Origin: Pedobacter sp. MC2016-15
GTDB taxonomy: Bacteria > Bacteroidota > Bacteroidia > Sphingobacteriales > Sphingobacteriaceae
NCBI RefSeq assembly: GCF_026239695.1
Contig: NZ_JAPIVS010000003.1
Span: forward strand, 186,001-250,000
Length of the DNA stretch: 64,000 nt
Direction of reading: 5' to 3'
In this document: positions 1-8,678 of the stretch, piece by piece
Layout: each line of letters opens with the position of its first letter
Position numbering within the stretch: the first letter of the stretch is position 1
Program-made: the position numbers and the translations under genes
The notes under the pieces: model-generated
The model's input: the letters and a program-made list of their open reading frames with translations, nothing else
Told to the model about the DNA's origin: nothing
Database searches by the model: none

Positions 1-25
1 TATGTTTCCATCAAAAGCCTCCGTA

Positions 26-3000
26 CTATTTAAAACTTTTAATTTTCAAAAACAGATCTTCGATTTGGGTATGTAATCTTGGATCACTGACTTGATATAG
101 TTCAATTAATAAATCGCTGGCAACTGGTGGCGGTAAAGGATAGGCGTGTTTCCTCAAAAGGTTTCTGAGGGCTTTGTTGACATTTTTCTCACCGGTCAAT
201 TGTTCCAGCTTAGCCATTACCAATAGTCCTTTTGAATAATACAAATGCGTGTTACCGGAATTTGCCTTCAAGAGCGGAGCTTCTTTGGCAAAGCCACGTT
301 CACTTAAGTAAATCGCTTTGTGAACAGTCAATTTTTCCTTTACTGCAGTAGCCCCTTCTAAATGCTTAGCCAGCATGAGTTCGGTGTACATAGCCAGAGT
401 TTCAGTGAGTATCTTTGAACCTTCGCGTTCGTCTGGCGCAAGTCGGGCAGTGCCCCACCATTGGTGTGATACTTCATGGGCGGCAAGTTCATTGATCACA
501 TCCTGTCCCTTGTCTCCTTGTAAGTTATTATGAAAAAGCAAATGCTCGGTCATAAAAATTGTTGCGGGATATGCTGTGCCGGCGAACCCGTCTGTAAAGG
601 AAGATACTTCTGCAAAACGGATGCTTTTAAAAGGATAAGGGCCAAAGTTTGACTGGCAGTAATCCATGGTCGTACAAGCATTTTGGATCAGTTTATTCAC
701 ATTCTCAAAGTGTCTGCTATGATAATACACCTCTATTGCTATGCCTTTATAGGTAACCACCCTCTTTTGATAGCGTGCTGCAGATAGCCCGAAGCGGAAT
801 GGAATTGGCCTGTCGGACCGGTAGAGAAAGTGATCCCGGCCTTGAACCTTCCATTCGTGTATCAGTTCACCTACGCCAATCACCCTTTGCCCTGAAGGAA
901 CCGACACTGCCATTTGCAGGTCGATAAAATCGTTCCTGCCACGCGGCGCTTGTAATTTCACTAATGGCGTTTGTTTGCCTAAATGCCGCTTGCGCCGTTC
1001 AGCAGCTGAGTTAATCTCCCTTTCCATCTGATACCCAAATCGAGGGAAATAATTACTGATCCGAATGAAGGAACCATTGTCAACGATCGCATTAAACGAT
1101 TGGTGCCCGCTGAATCCGCTCCAGTGATAAGAAAAATTAAAAAGGAATAAGGCAGAGTCACCAGGAATAAGCGGTTGTAGTAACCTCAACAAGCCGGTTT
1201 TATTGCTAACGGGTTGCTTATATGTGCCATATTGGTAGGTGGCTGTTTCCATTACTACATCCTCGTCAATGTTGATTAACAGCGAATCGATAGGCTTGTT
1301 ACCTTTGTTTTTCAAGATATAACGGCCGCTGACCTGATAAGCATTACTTTCCGGGAAGAGATCGACATTAGTATTCACTGCAGTTACTACAGGTTGTAGA
1401 AGCTCATTGTATTTGCGGTAGCGCTGTTCATAGGTTTGCTGGTTGTGCAGATCTTGTTCAGTTTCTAATGGAGGCGTTTGCCTATAAATGTAAATTCCGG
1501 TCAGAATACAGATAGTTAGCGGCAGGCCTGGACTCCAGCTATGGCTCGAAAAGTTTTTTTTCTTTGTAGTGGTCATCATCCATAAAGTTGTAATTAGACT
1601 TGCCCCATACAACATTCGCCAGGAAAAGCTTCGCAGATAGTCATCCCAACCATTCATTTCGCTATATTTTGCTATATAGGCCCCTGGAAAACGTAAAAGC
1701 GGATGTAAAATGCCTGCGGCTTTACCAATTGAAGAAGTGAGCAGAAGGATCACTATGCAGGTAATGAGCAAACCTGCCCATTTACGGTGTACCCACTGTT
1801 GTATAAGGAGCATTAAGCCGGCACAAATCCCTAATGGCAGATCGATGGTCCAGTAAAGTGCAGCATACACCGTCCAGTCAAACATAGTATACCGATAGAT
1901 GGCCTGAAAAATGATACCCGTGAAAATTATAATCGAAGTCAGCAGTATAATGACAACTAACAGTGTGATTAGTTTAGCTGCCAACAAGGTGCTTTTGGTT
2001 ACAGGTGTACTATTCTCGATCAGTTCAAAACGTGAACCCGCACTTCGCCAGTAAAGGTCATGCGCATAAAATAAAGTCACCACCTGCAGCAAGCCCGGAA
2101 GATTATAGATGATACGGTTGACCATCAAGGCGCTACTGGCATACTGCTCCGGCAAACGGATACCCTGATCAATGCTGCCATAGAATTCCATGCACATATA
2201 AAAAACCAGGCCTACTGCAATCAAAACAAAAGGGATGCTTTTAAATACCACTTTGGTATCCAATCTAACTAAACTTCGGATCGCGTCTGTTTGATAGCTC
2301 AAGCCTTGCTTTAGTTCAGAAAGTGGTTGATATGCAAAGGCTCCACTGCCTTCATCCTGTTCAGGCACTGCTTTTTTGGATCGAGTGTTATCATTGTTAT
2401 CAACGTACAACTTGAATCTGAAATAAACTGTTAACAATAGTGCAGCAGCAGCAGTCAGATAGACCAACCGGTTTAACAAAATATCTCCTGTCAGTTCTAT
2501 CAGTAATGTATTCTTTTGCCCGGCGGTCCAAAGATTTGTTTGCTGATAAAAAGCAGACAGACCAAATGGGTCAGCTTTTGCTGCCAGCTCGAGCGCCTGC
2601 GCTGACTGTGGCAAACCACCCGCCATCAAAGGTGAACCGGAATAGGTTAGTACGACCAGATAAGCTATGTAGATGAACAAGCCGGTTATATAAACTATCA
2701 ATTTGTTCCTGCTAAACCATGCTACTGTACTGACCAATACCGAGCAAAGAAAGATATTGGGAAGTGCCAGCAACAGGGTGGGCTGCAGGTAAAACCAGAG
2801 ATTGAACTCACGATAAGCCAGTTTGTCGCTGTCAGCTAAATGACCAGTGAGGTAACCGGCCACGAGTAGGATAAAACAAATGAAGCTAAGGCCGGAAAGT
2901 GCACAAAACCTGCTACTTAAATATTGTCTTTTGGAGACAGGCGTAGCGTACAGGATTAGCCCAAATCCAGCATCATGCTCTTTAAAGTGAATCTGAGCAG

Positions 3001-3211
3001 CTAAAATAGTCGTGATAAAAATCCCGGTCAGGCTTAGCAAGCCCACCATATTAGCGATTGTATATGGCGCGTTTCGATAAATCTCGGTTCCTGGGCTAAA
3101 AGACAGTTTCAAACCGATAAAAAAGCCAAGCGCTATCAGCAAAGCAAAGACAATATAAATCCCAGGCTTCTTTAGATAAGCGCCCAGTTCAAATTTCAAT
3201 AAAGCGATCAT
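26..3211 (-). CDS. ABC-2 type permease fused to an M1-family metallopeptidase
   Basis: This 1061-residue protein has an N-terminal half of membrane segments typical of ABC-2 permeases, with two permease-like blocks (roughly residues 1-270 and 310-580). A soluble C-terminal half resembles M1 aminopeptidases. The zinc motif HEVSH starts at residue 912, followed by QWWG and a downstream glutamate in the stretch TETLAMYTE, giving the HEXXH...E pattern. The classical GAMEN exopeptidase motif is not evident. The stop lies close to the left window edge but the gene is complete. It follows the ATPase gene by 3 bp, so the two are almost certainly co-transcribed and form one transporter. The substrate is unknown. 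Family identity is firm; the role (export coupled to peptide processing) is inference. Confidence 0.9.
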   Translation of the reverse strand: MIALLKFELGAYLKKPGIYIVFALLIALGFFIGLKLSFSPGTEIYRNAPYTIANMVGLLSLTGIFITTILAAQIHFKEHDAGFGLILYATPVSKRQYLSSRFCALSGLSFICFILLVAGYLTGHLADSDKLAYREFNLWFYLQPTLLLALPNIFLCSVLVSTVAWFSRNKLIVYITGLFIYIAYLVVLTYSGSPLMAGGLPQSAQALELAAKADPFGLSAFYQQTNLWTAGQKNTLLIELTGDILLNRLVYLTAAAALLLTVYFRFKLYVDNNDNTRSKKAVPEQDEGSGAFAYQPLSELKQGLSYQTDAIRSLVRLDTKVVFKSIPFVLIAVGLVFYMCMEFYGSIDQGIRLPEQYASSALMVNRIIYNLPGLLQVVTLFYAHDLYWRSAGSRFELIENSTPVTKSTLLAAKLITLLVVIILLTSIIIFTGIIFQAIYRYTMFDWTVYAALYWTIDLPLGICAGLMLLIQQWVHRKWAGLLITCIVILLLTSSIGKAAGILHPLLRFPGAYIAKYSEMNGWDDYLRSFSWRMLYGASLITTLWMMTTTKKKNFSSHSWSPGLPLTICILTGIYIYRQTPPLETEQDLHNQQTYEQRYRKYNELLQPVVTAVNTNVDLFPESNAYQVSGRYILKNKGNKPIDSLLINIDEDVVMETATYQYGTYKQPVSNKTGLLRLLQPLIPGDSALFLFNFSYHWSGFSGHQSFNAIVDNGSFIRISNYFPRFGYQMEREINSAAERRKRHLGKQTPLVKLQAPRGRNDFIDLQMAVSVPSGQRVIGVGELIHEWKVQGRDHFLYRSDRPIPFRFGLSAARYQKRVVTYKGIAIEVYYHSRHFENVNKLIQNACTTMDYCQSNFGPYPFKSIRFAEVSSFTDGFAGTAYPATIFMTEHLLFHNNLQGDKGQDVINELAAHEVSHQWWGTARLAPDEREGSKILTETLAMYTELMLAKHLEGATAVKEKLTVHKAIYLSERGFAKEAPLLKANSGNTHLYYSKGLLVMAKLEQLTGEKNVNKALRNLLRKHAYPLPPPVASDLLIELYQVSDPRLHTQIEDLFLKIKSFK

Positions 3212-3214
3212 GAG

Positions 3215-4090
3215 TTAGTTGTTTGAGGTAAGCAAGTGGAAGTAAACATCCTCCAAAGCGGGTGCAAGCGGTTCGAATCCACTTCCGGGATCGCCATCTG
3301 CGTAAACATGGATAGTGAGCTTCCCTAGATTAAGCTGGGCGGAGATCACGCGGAATTGCTTTTCATAAAATGGCTTATCTTTTTTGGCTATGGTTTTCTG
3401 CCATAGCTTACCCGCGAGAGTAGTAATAAAATCAGCTGGTTGTCCGCTGGCAATGATCTTTCCTTTGTTCATGATAGCCATGTTGTGGCACAGATTTTTG
3501 ACATCTTCAACCAGGTGAGTGGACAAGATAATGATCTTTTCTTCGCCGATCTCGCTAAGTAAATTGTTGAAGCGATTTCTTTCCTCAGGATCTAAACCTG
3601 CGGTTGGCTCATCTACAATGATGAGCTGCGGATTACCGAGCAAGGCCTGAGCTACGCCAAATCGCTGACGCATGCCTCCTGAAAAAGTATGGACTTCTTT
3701 TTGACGTTGCGCATAAAGGTTGGTCTGTTCTAATAGTGCCATCACCTGTTCCTTCCTGGATGGCGCATGGTTTAAGCCCTTTAATACGGCAATGTGATTG
3801 AGCAAATCATAAGCGGAGACTTTTGGATACACCCCAAAATCCTGTGGCAAAAAGCCTAATTGTTTTTTCACTATCTGCGGGTCGTCCACAATGTCAAGAC
3901 CGTTGAAGTATATTTCGCCATTATCAGGAAGTTGTAGCCCTGCTAATGTTTTCATCAATGATGATTTACCGGCACCATTAGGACCGAGTAGGCCAAACAT
4001 ACCGTTATGTATTTCTAGAGATAAATCATCAAAGGCTTTTATGCCATTTTGATAAGTTTTATTCAGGTTTTTAATTGATAATGTATTCAT
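3215..4090 (-). CDS. ABC transporter ATP-binding protein
   Basis: This 291-residue nucleotide-binding subunit has Walker A GPNGAGKSS near residue 36, the signature SGGMRQR, Walker B LIIVDEPTAGLDPEE and the switch histidine in LSTH. It is in the same operon as the permease/M1 fusion that follows 3 bp later, and is the obvious energy-coupling partner. The C-terminal ~80 residues after the core are poorly conserved, as is common in ABC-2 type exporter ATPases. The 80-bp gap to the upstream small regulator gene is short enough for a common transcript. Confidence 0.93.
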   Translation of the reverse strand: MNTLSIKNLNKTYQNGIKAFDDLSLEIHNGMFGLLGPNGAGKSSLMKTLAGLQLPDNGEIYFNGLDIVDDPQIVKKQLGFLPQDFGVYPKVSAYDLLNHIAVLKGLNHAPSRKEQVMALLEQTNLYAQRQKEVHTFSGGMRQRFGVAQALLGNPQLIIVDEPTAGLDPEERNRFNNLLSEIGEEKIIILSTHLVEDVKNLCHNMAIMNKGKIIASGQPADFITTLAGKLWQKTIAKKDKPFYEKQFRVISAQLNLGKLTIHVYADGDPGSGFEPLAPALEDVYFHLLTSNN

Positions 4091-4170
4091 ATCATCGAGA
4101 AATTTTGGACAAAAGGGTGGCCTTCCCTTCGTTTTGAAGGGTTTAACTTATGTATCGTTATTTATAATAT

Positions 4171-4380
4171 TTACTTGTCAGCTACATACTCCAGAATATC
4201 CCCGGGCTGGCAATCCAGTGCTTTGCAGATTGCTTGGAGCGTATCAAACCTGATCCCTTTTGCTTTTCCAGTTTTTAGGATGGAAAAGTTGGCTGGCGTC
4301 ATATCGAGGATTTCTGCCAGTTCTTTGCTCTGCATCTTTCGTTTGGCAAGCATCACGTCTACATTTACTATAATAGCCAT
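4171..4380 (-). CDS. Small Xre/YozG-like helix-turn-helix regulator
   Basis: This 69-residue single-domain DNA-binding protein has the pattern SKELAEILDMTPANFSILKTGKAKG, split here as a helix-turn-helix (SKELAEILDMTP then NFSILKTGKAKG), followed by RFDTLQAICKALDCQPGDIL, the usual end of YozG-type regulators. It starts one base after the stop of the DUF2975 gene, a pairing known from many Gram-positive and Bacteroidota genomes. It probably regulates its own operon, including the ABC transporter downstream. No operator could be assigned. Confidence 0.88.
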   Translation of the reverse strand: MAIIVNVDVMLAKRKMQSKELAEILDMTPANFSILKTGKAKGIRFDTLQAICKALDCQPGDILEYVADK

Positions 4381-4381
4381 A

Positions 4382-4894
4382 TCAAAGGATCAGATCGTTT
4401 TCGGTTTGCAGCTGGTACCCTTCCTTAAAAATAGCGGCCATAAAATAAGAGAACACGCCGAGAATTATATGTAGGGTAATAAGGATTTCGGCCGGCGATT
4501 CCATGTCATAAAAAATGGAGACGAGGATGGCAGATGCTAAAGGCAGCACTAGATTGCCCAGATAAAAAAGCCTGAGCTGACGTACACCATAAGCCGTAAA
4601 TAGCTTGGGTTTACTAAACACTGCGAACACATTGCCGACCAGGAAGAAAAATAAAGAATAGAGGCCAAGCAGCAAAACGAATATCAGGATATAGCCATCA
4701 TTGTACTCACCCAAAAGATAAGGTGTCTGGGTGAAAGGATAGCAGATTTCAAAGCGGCGATTATCATTAATCAGATTTAATGACCAGCCGGTTGAAAACG
4801 CAGTTACCGAAAGCAGGAACGAGAAGAAATAACCTGCTGCTAAGATTCTGGTGGTTATTTCCAGAATTGTTGAAATTATTCTAACAGTCTTCAT
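4382..4894 (-). CDS. DUF2975 family membrane protein
   Basis: This roughly 170-residue protein has four hydrophobic segments (near residues 10-35, 75-105, 115-140 and 145-165). It looks like DUF2975, and the immediately downstream YozG-like HTH gene supports that. The ATG at 4894 is preferred; an upstream in-frame TTG at 4915 would add seven residues without similarity. It is the first gene of a probable four-gene minus-strand operon (DUF2975, HTH, ATPase, permease/M1). The molecular function is unknown; a membrane-signal partner of the HTH protein is inference. Confidence 0.75.
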   Translation of the reverse strand: MKTVRIISTILEITTRILAAGYFFSFLLSVTAFSTGWSLNLINDNRRFEICYPFTQTPYLLGEYNDGYILIFVLLLGLYSLFFFLVGNVFAVFSKPKLFTAYGVRQLRLFYLGNLVLPLASAILVSIFYDMESPAEILITLHIILGVFSYFMAAIFKEGYQLQTENDLIL

Positions 4895-5262
4895 ATAATT
4901 GAATTGATACTGCAAAACTACAATTAATTATTGTTTTACAGAAACTAATTAAATTATTTTTTTTGGTGTTGGGAATTGAAAAACAATACAAATTTATCTA
5001 GTCAGTCTGTGATAGCCCCTGTTTGCTGTTCTGGAATAACATATAGAAGGCGAAATTTTCTATCAACAAAGGAAGGCAAGGTTATAACTTGGTCGTTCCT
5101 GGGTTGCTTTGTTTGCGTTTTGAAAGGCGAAAAGGAAAACCGATGCCTATTTCAGATCGCAGTAAGTTGGCAAAAGGTTGTTTAAATAAACGGTGGTTTT
5201 ATGAGATTTTCAAATCTGTGTAGGATTGAATCATTATTCTAAAACCCCAGCTTCCCAAAAAC
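4895..5262. other. Intergenic region between the ABC operon and the resolvase
   Basis: There is no gene with credible start, length and composition here. A 69-codon open frame from 4976 has no recognisable motif and mixed composition. The stretch is the boundary between a conserved-looking operon and the accessory island, and probably contains decayed sequence. The first ~60 bases carry the promoter of the minus-strand operon (AT-rich, not resolved). Confidence 0.4.
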
Positions 5263-5317
5263 TTGTATCACAAAACAAAGTTTATTAAATTTACAAAGAA
5301 AGGTTTTAGTGATACAA
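5263..5317. promoter_or_regulatory. Dyad upstream of the resolvase, candidate res/operator site
   Basis: TTGTATCACAAAAC (5263-5276) faces GTTTTAGTGATACAA (5303-5317). The arms are reverse complements apart from one extra A, with a 26-bp AT-rich spacer. The dyad ends 2 bp before the resolvase ATG. Serine resolvases bind and repress from inverted sites next to their own gene, so this is a likely resolvase-binding subsite. The arm spacing is longer than a single classical res subsite. Confidence 0.55.
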
Positions 5318-5319
5318 CA

Positions 5320-5922
5320 ATGAAGATCGGATACGCTAGAGTTTCTACTAAAGAACAAAATTTAAATTTGCAAATTGAAGCACTCGAAAAAGCGGGGTGT
5401 GAAATCATTTTCAGAGAAACAATTTCTGGAGCAACAAAAGTTCGCCCGGAACTTGATAAAATGATTAGCCAGTTTCGAAAAGGTGATGAATTGGTTGTTT
5501 GGAAATTGGACCGTTTGGGAAGAAGCTTAAAACATATAATTGATTTAGTTTTAAGATTAAGTGAAGAAGGAATTATTATCAAAGGTTTAACCGATGGAGT
5601 TGATACTTCAACAATTAATGGTCGACTTTTTTTAAATATCATGGCTTCATTAGCTGAATATGAAAGGGAATTAATTAGAGAAAGAACAAAAGCTGGTTTA
5701 GAATCCGCGAGGGCAAGAGGCCGTACGGGAGGCAGGCCGAAAGGTTTTACCAAAGATACGATTTCCAAATTGTTGGTTATGCGTTCGGTTTATAAGGATA
5801 TGGATAAAACACCAGAGCAAATTTATAAAGGGCTTCAATTAACAAGAGCAACCTTCTATAGATATGCAAAGATTCTTGATACCCACACCAATGAAGAAAT
5901 AAAAAAAATGGAGAAAAGGTAA
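5320..5922 (+). CDS. Serine recombinase (Tn3-type resolvase/invertase)
   Basis: The 200-residue protein starts with the resolvase signature MKIGYARVSTKEQN, with the nucleophilic serine at position 9. It continues with the arginine-bearing DRLGRS, then EYERELIRERT and GRTGGRPKG at the junction to the C-terminal helix-turn-helix (ATFYRYAKI). The length is normal for small resolvases. The ATG at 5320 is chosen because homology begins there; an in-frame TTG at 5263 falls in the dyad. No Tn3 transposase is present, so the gene is either a transposon remnant or serves another mobile unit. Confidence 0.93.
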   Translation: MKIGYARVSTKEQNLNLQIEALEKAGCEIIFRETISGATKVRPELDKMISQFRKGDELVVWKLDRLGRSLKHIIDLVLRLSEEGIIIKGLTDGVDTSTINGRLFLNIMASLAEYERELIRERTKAGLESARARGRTGGRPKGFTKDTISKLLVMRSVYKDMDKTPEQIYKGLQLTRATFYRYAKILDTHTNEEIKKMEKR

Positions 5923-5949
5923 TAACTGTGATAATTGTTATTTCAATAA

Positions 5950-6648
5950 ATGAATCTGGAAAAAAGGGAAGTTCTGGCTCTATACAATGCGACAATAGAT
6001 AATTGTTTTGAGTTGTTCAAAGCCTCTATGCACATGGCCACCTCGTATGAGGGTAAAAAGTATGTGAGTCTTGGCATCGCTGAGCTTGCTTTAGAGGAAC
6101 TTGGAAAATCATATTCTTTATTAGCTGCATATTCAATAGCTCACAAAATTTCTAATTGGAAATTATTCTGGAAAGAGTGGCGTTCACATGATCTAAAGGC
6201 ATCAAGAGGATTTTTGTATGAATTTTTTTGCACAATTCGAATAGAACTTAACAATCTTACAGATCCGCTCTTAACTGAAATTATACCAAGGGGGAAATTC
6301 TCGGTTGAAAAGGAAATGGCATTCTATGTCGATATTGACAAAAGCTCAAGAAAAATTCATATTCCTGGGGAACACATTAGTGATGAAGAGGCAATCAGTC
6401 GTGTTTTTTCATTATTTGGATTATTAAATCCAGCCCTTAAAATAAAAGATTGGCTGAATTCTGAGGAACCAGATCAGTTTAAAAATGCAATTTCAGATTA
6501 TGCCTACACTGTTCTAGTGGAAAATGTCTACCAACAAGACGTTCCAGAAATTCTAGACAAATTAAAAAATTTGGATGATGACTACAATCGTGCATTGGAT
6601 GAGATATGGAATCTCTTTAATCCTAGCAAACCTAACATGGAGCTTTGA
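5950..6648 (+). CDS. AbiV-like abortive infection protein (HEPN)
   Basis: This 232-residue, helix-rich protein has the AbiV-type pattern: a central IAELALEELGKS stretch followed about 35 residues later by WRSHDLKASRG. That matches the conserved EE-GK and HDxK elements of the AbiV HEPN family. AbiV proteins are phage-defence factors that shut down host or phage translation. It sits 27 bp after the resolvase and has the same AT-rich composition, suggesting it arrived as cargo. Assignment is by pattern only; another HEPN subfamily is possible. Confidence 0.7.
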   Translation: MNLEKREVLALYNATIDNCFELFKASMHMATSYEGKKYVSLGIAELALEELGKSYSLLAAYSIAHKISNWKLFWKEWRSHDLKASRGFLYEFFCTIRIELNNLTDPLLTEIIPRGKFSVEKEMAFYVDIDKSSRKIHIPGEHISDEEAISRVFSLFGLLNPALKIKDWLNSEEPDQFKNAISDYAYTVLVENVYQQDVPEILDKLKNLDDDYNRALDEIWNLFNPSKPNMEL

Positions 6649-6866
6649 TTAACTAATTGATCTTAGAAAACGATCATATTTTCCGTTTCGCCAGTCAATA
6701 ATATTGGGTAATGAACTTATTAAAAGTTATAATATTTAACTTTGTTCATGCATCTCAAAGCCCGGAAACGTTATCAGTTTGCTTGCCATACGTCAGCGGT
6801 AATTCTGAGATCCTATCTTCACTTAAAACAGTATATTTACTGACACCATAAAGTATTACAAAATAA

Positions 6867-8039
6867 ATGGAAGCGCAAATGAGCATTAATAAATTCAAAT
6901 TCTTATTTGTAGCGTTTATTATAATTCTCTTTTCTTGCTCGACAACGAAAGAGACCATTAAAAAAAATGGTGTACACGAAAAATCAGACTCACTCTATTA
7001 CGAAATCCAAAGACTTGGTTTAGACCTCACCAAAAAGAACAATGTTCCTGGGATGGCAGTGGCTGTTATCCAAAACGGAAAAGTTGCATGGATACAGTGT
7101 ATTGGATATGCTGATGTGGCAAATAAAAAACCTGTAACTGCTCAGACAATCTTTAACATTGGTTCAATATCCAAAGTAATATCTGCGTGGGGATTTATCC
7201 AGTTGACAGAAAAAGGGCTTTTAAAATTAGATGACCCTGTTGATCAATCTTTAACCCGTTGGAAATTACCCAAATCTTCATATGATGTATCAAAGGTAAC
7301 ACTACGAAGAATATTAAGTCATACAGCAGGACTTTCTGTACATGGCTATGGAGGCATTGAACAGGGAACACAATTGTTAAGTTTAGAGGAATCTCTTGAT
7401 GGTAAAACAAAAAGAAACCGGGAAAGTGTACGACTTATAAACGAGCCAGGAACAAAATGGGACTATTCTGGAGGAGGTTATACTCTTGCGCAGTTACTTC
7501 TTGAAGAAAAGACAAAAGAAAAATTTGCAGGCTACATGAAAAGAAATGTTTTCAAACCTTTAGGATTAAATCATACAAGTTATGAATGGACAGCAGAAAT
7601 GATGAAAAATTCTGCAACCGCTTACGACACTTCGGGTAATCCGATAAAAAATAGAATATTTACAGAACAGGCAGCAGCAGGATTACAAACAACGGTGGTA
7701 GACTTAGCCCACTTCGCCGAATTATCTATTACAACTAATTCCAGGCAATTACACAATGTTTTGAGACCAGAGACAATACAATTAATGGAACAACCTATTC
7801 TCCCATCATCTAATGAAGGAGAAAGTGGTCTTGGATACCGGTTTTTAAATTATGACAATTTTCGAACGATTGGACACACCGGTGAGAACGAAGGCTGGAG
7901 CGCTGCAATGTTTTTGCATTTACCGACAAAAAGTGGATTAATATTGCTTAGCAATGGCTCTAACGGTGACCATGTTTGGTATCCTATTTATGAGTGCTGG
8001 GCTAATAAGATAAAAGCACAACCGACAAAGATTCACTGA
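6867..8039 (+). CDS. Serine hydrolase of the beta-lactamase/PBP4* family, lipoprotein
   Basis: A 390-residue protein with a lipoprotein signal (hydrophobic FLFVAFIIILFSC with the lipobox cysteine), then a class C beta-lactamase-like domain. SISK in NIGSISKV gives the S-x-x-K motif, YSG in WDYSGGGY the Y-x-G/N motif, and HTG in IGHTGENEG the third motif. Such proteins are mostly D-aminopeptidases, esterases or peptidoglycan-related enzymes rather than true beta-lactamases. A second ATG at 6879 is equally plausible as the start. It probably sits on the outer membrane or periplasmic face. No operon partner is evident. Confidence 0.87.
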   Translation: MEAQMSINKFKFLFVAFIIILFSCSTTKETIKKNGVHEKSDSLYYEIQRLGLDLTKKNNVPGMAVAVIQNGKVAWIQCIGYADVANKKPVTAQTIFNIGSISKVISAWGFIQLTEKGLLKLDDPVDQSLTRWKLPKSSYDVSKVTLRRILSHTAGLSVHGYGGIEQGTQLLSLEESLDGKTKRNRESVRLINEPGTKWDYSGGGYTLAQLLLEEKTKEKFAGYMKRNVFKPLGLNHTSYEWTAEMMKNSATAYDTSGNPIKNRIFTEQAAAGLQTTVVDLAHFAELSITTNSRQLHNVLRPETIQLMEQPILPSSNEGESGLGYRFLNYDNFRTIGHTGENEGWSAAMFLHLPTKSGLILLSNGSNGDHVWYPIYECWANKIKAQPTKIH

Positions 8040-8173
8040 CGCAACTAAAACTACCGATAACAAGGTTCTATCTCGTTGTATGCACTTTGTAGGATGCCTA
8101 CCTATTTTGTATTAATATATACATCTAATATTGGAAGGGTAGAAAATCAACCTTCTAGGAGTTTTCAAATTTT

Positions 8174-8188
8174 TCTCAAAAAACGAAC
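8174..8188 (+). repeat. Direct repeat copy 1, TCTCAAAAAACGAAC
   Basis: An exact 15-bp match to copies at 11223 and 25840, in the same orientation. The 28 bp ending here (8161-8188) match 25827-25854 at 25 of 28 positions. It lies in a gene-free stretch just left of the arsenic operon. Confidence 0.6.
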
Positions 8189-8253
8189 ATTAAGTATCAA
8201 TGATTACCAACTAGAGAATAATAAAATAACTCATAAGGTATAATTAGAAATAG

Positions 8254-8290
8254 TTTGCACTATAAGATTATATATCGTAATATTGCAATA
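8254..8290 (+). promoter_or_regulatory. ars promoter overlapped by an ArsR-type operator
   Basis: TTTG at 8254-8257 and TAATATTG at 8278-8285, 20 bp apart, fit the Bacteroidota -33/-7 promoter. The -7 element lies inside the imperfect palindrome TATCGTAATATTGCAATA (8273-8290; 14 of 18 positions symmetric). A bound ArsR dimer there would block transcription. A near-identical sequence occurs at 8647-8664. Confidence 0.6.
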
Positions 8291-8297
8291 CATAGTT

Positions 8298-8627
8298 ATG
8301 GGACTTACAAGAACAGAAATATTCAGCACTGAACAGAATGAATTGGCAACGTTATTAAAAGCGCTGGCCCACCCAGCCCGTATCGCAATTTTGCAGAGGA
8401 TCCTTGCTTCGAATACATGCATTTGTGGCGACCTGGTAGAAGAACTGGGTCTAGCCCAGGCTACTATATCCCAACATTTGAAAGAATTAAAAACTGCTGG
8501 AATTATTCAGGGTACCATTGAAGGGGTAAGTGTTTGTTACTGTATTGATCCGGTAACCTGGAAATTAATAGAGACCCGAATGGGCGCTTTTTTAGGCGCT
8601 TACAAACAAGAAGCTGACTGCTGTTAG
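8298..8627 (+). CDS. arsR: ArsR/SmtB family arsenite-responsive repressor
   Basis: This 109-residue winged-helix protein has the start MGLTRTEIFS and ArsR core ALAHPARIAIL. A CIC pair lies at residues 41-43 in the alpha3-type position used for As(III) binding. The recognition helix is QATISQHLKEL. A further C-Y-C at 80-82 and a terminal CC are possible extra thiol ligands. The ATG at 8298 is used; an in-frame TTG at 8283 lies inside the operator. It is the first gene of the arsenic operon and is expected to repress it until arsenite binds. Confidence 0.93.
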   Translation: MGLTRTEIFSTEQNELATLLKALAHPARIAILQRILASNTCICGDLVEELGLAQATISQHLKELKTAGIIQGTIEGVSVCYCIDPVTWKLIETRMGAFLGAYKQEADCC

Positions 8628-8646
8628 TTTTTTTAAAGATTAAATC

Positions 8647-8664
8647 AATCGTTAAATTGCAATA
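8647..8664 (+). promoter_or_regulatory. Second ArsR-type operator inside the ars operon
   Basis: AATCGTTAAATTGCAATA matches the first operator, TATCGTAATATTGCAATA, at 15 of 18 positions. It lies between arsR and the DUF6428 gene, with another ATATCGTTATG echo reaching the DUF6428 start codon. It suggests separate ArsR control of the downstream genes. Confidence 0.5.
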
Positions 8665-8678
8665 TTAAATATATCGTT

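Noticed and set aside
5089..5115. Possible inverted copy of the TCTCAAAAAACGAAC repeat
   Set aside because: Only about 11 of 15 positions match, which is expected by chance in AT-rich DNA.
4976..5185. Small plus-strand open frame of 69 codons
   Set aside because: No motif, no plausible start context, and mixed composition; treated as intergenic.
6867..8039. True class C beta-lactamase (antibiotic resistance)
   Set aside because: The motifs are shared by many esterases and peptidases of the family, and the lipoprotein form fits those better.
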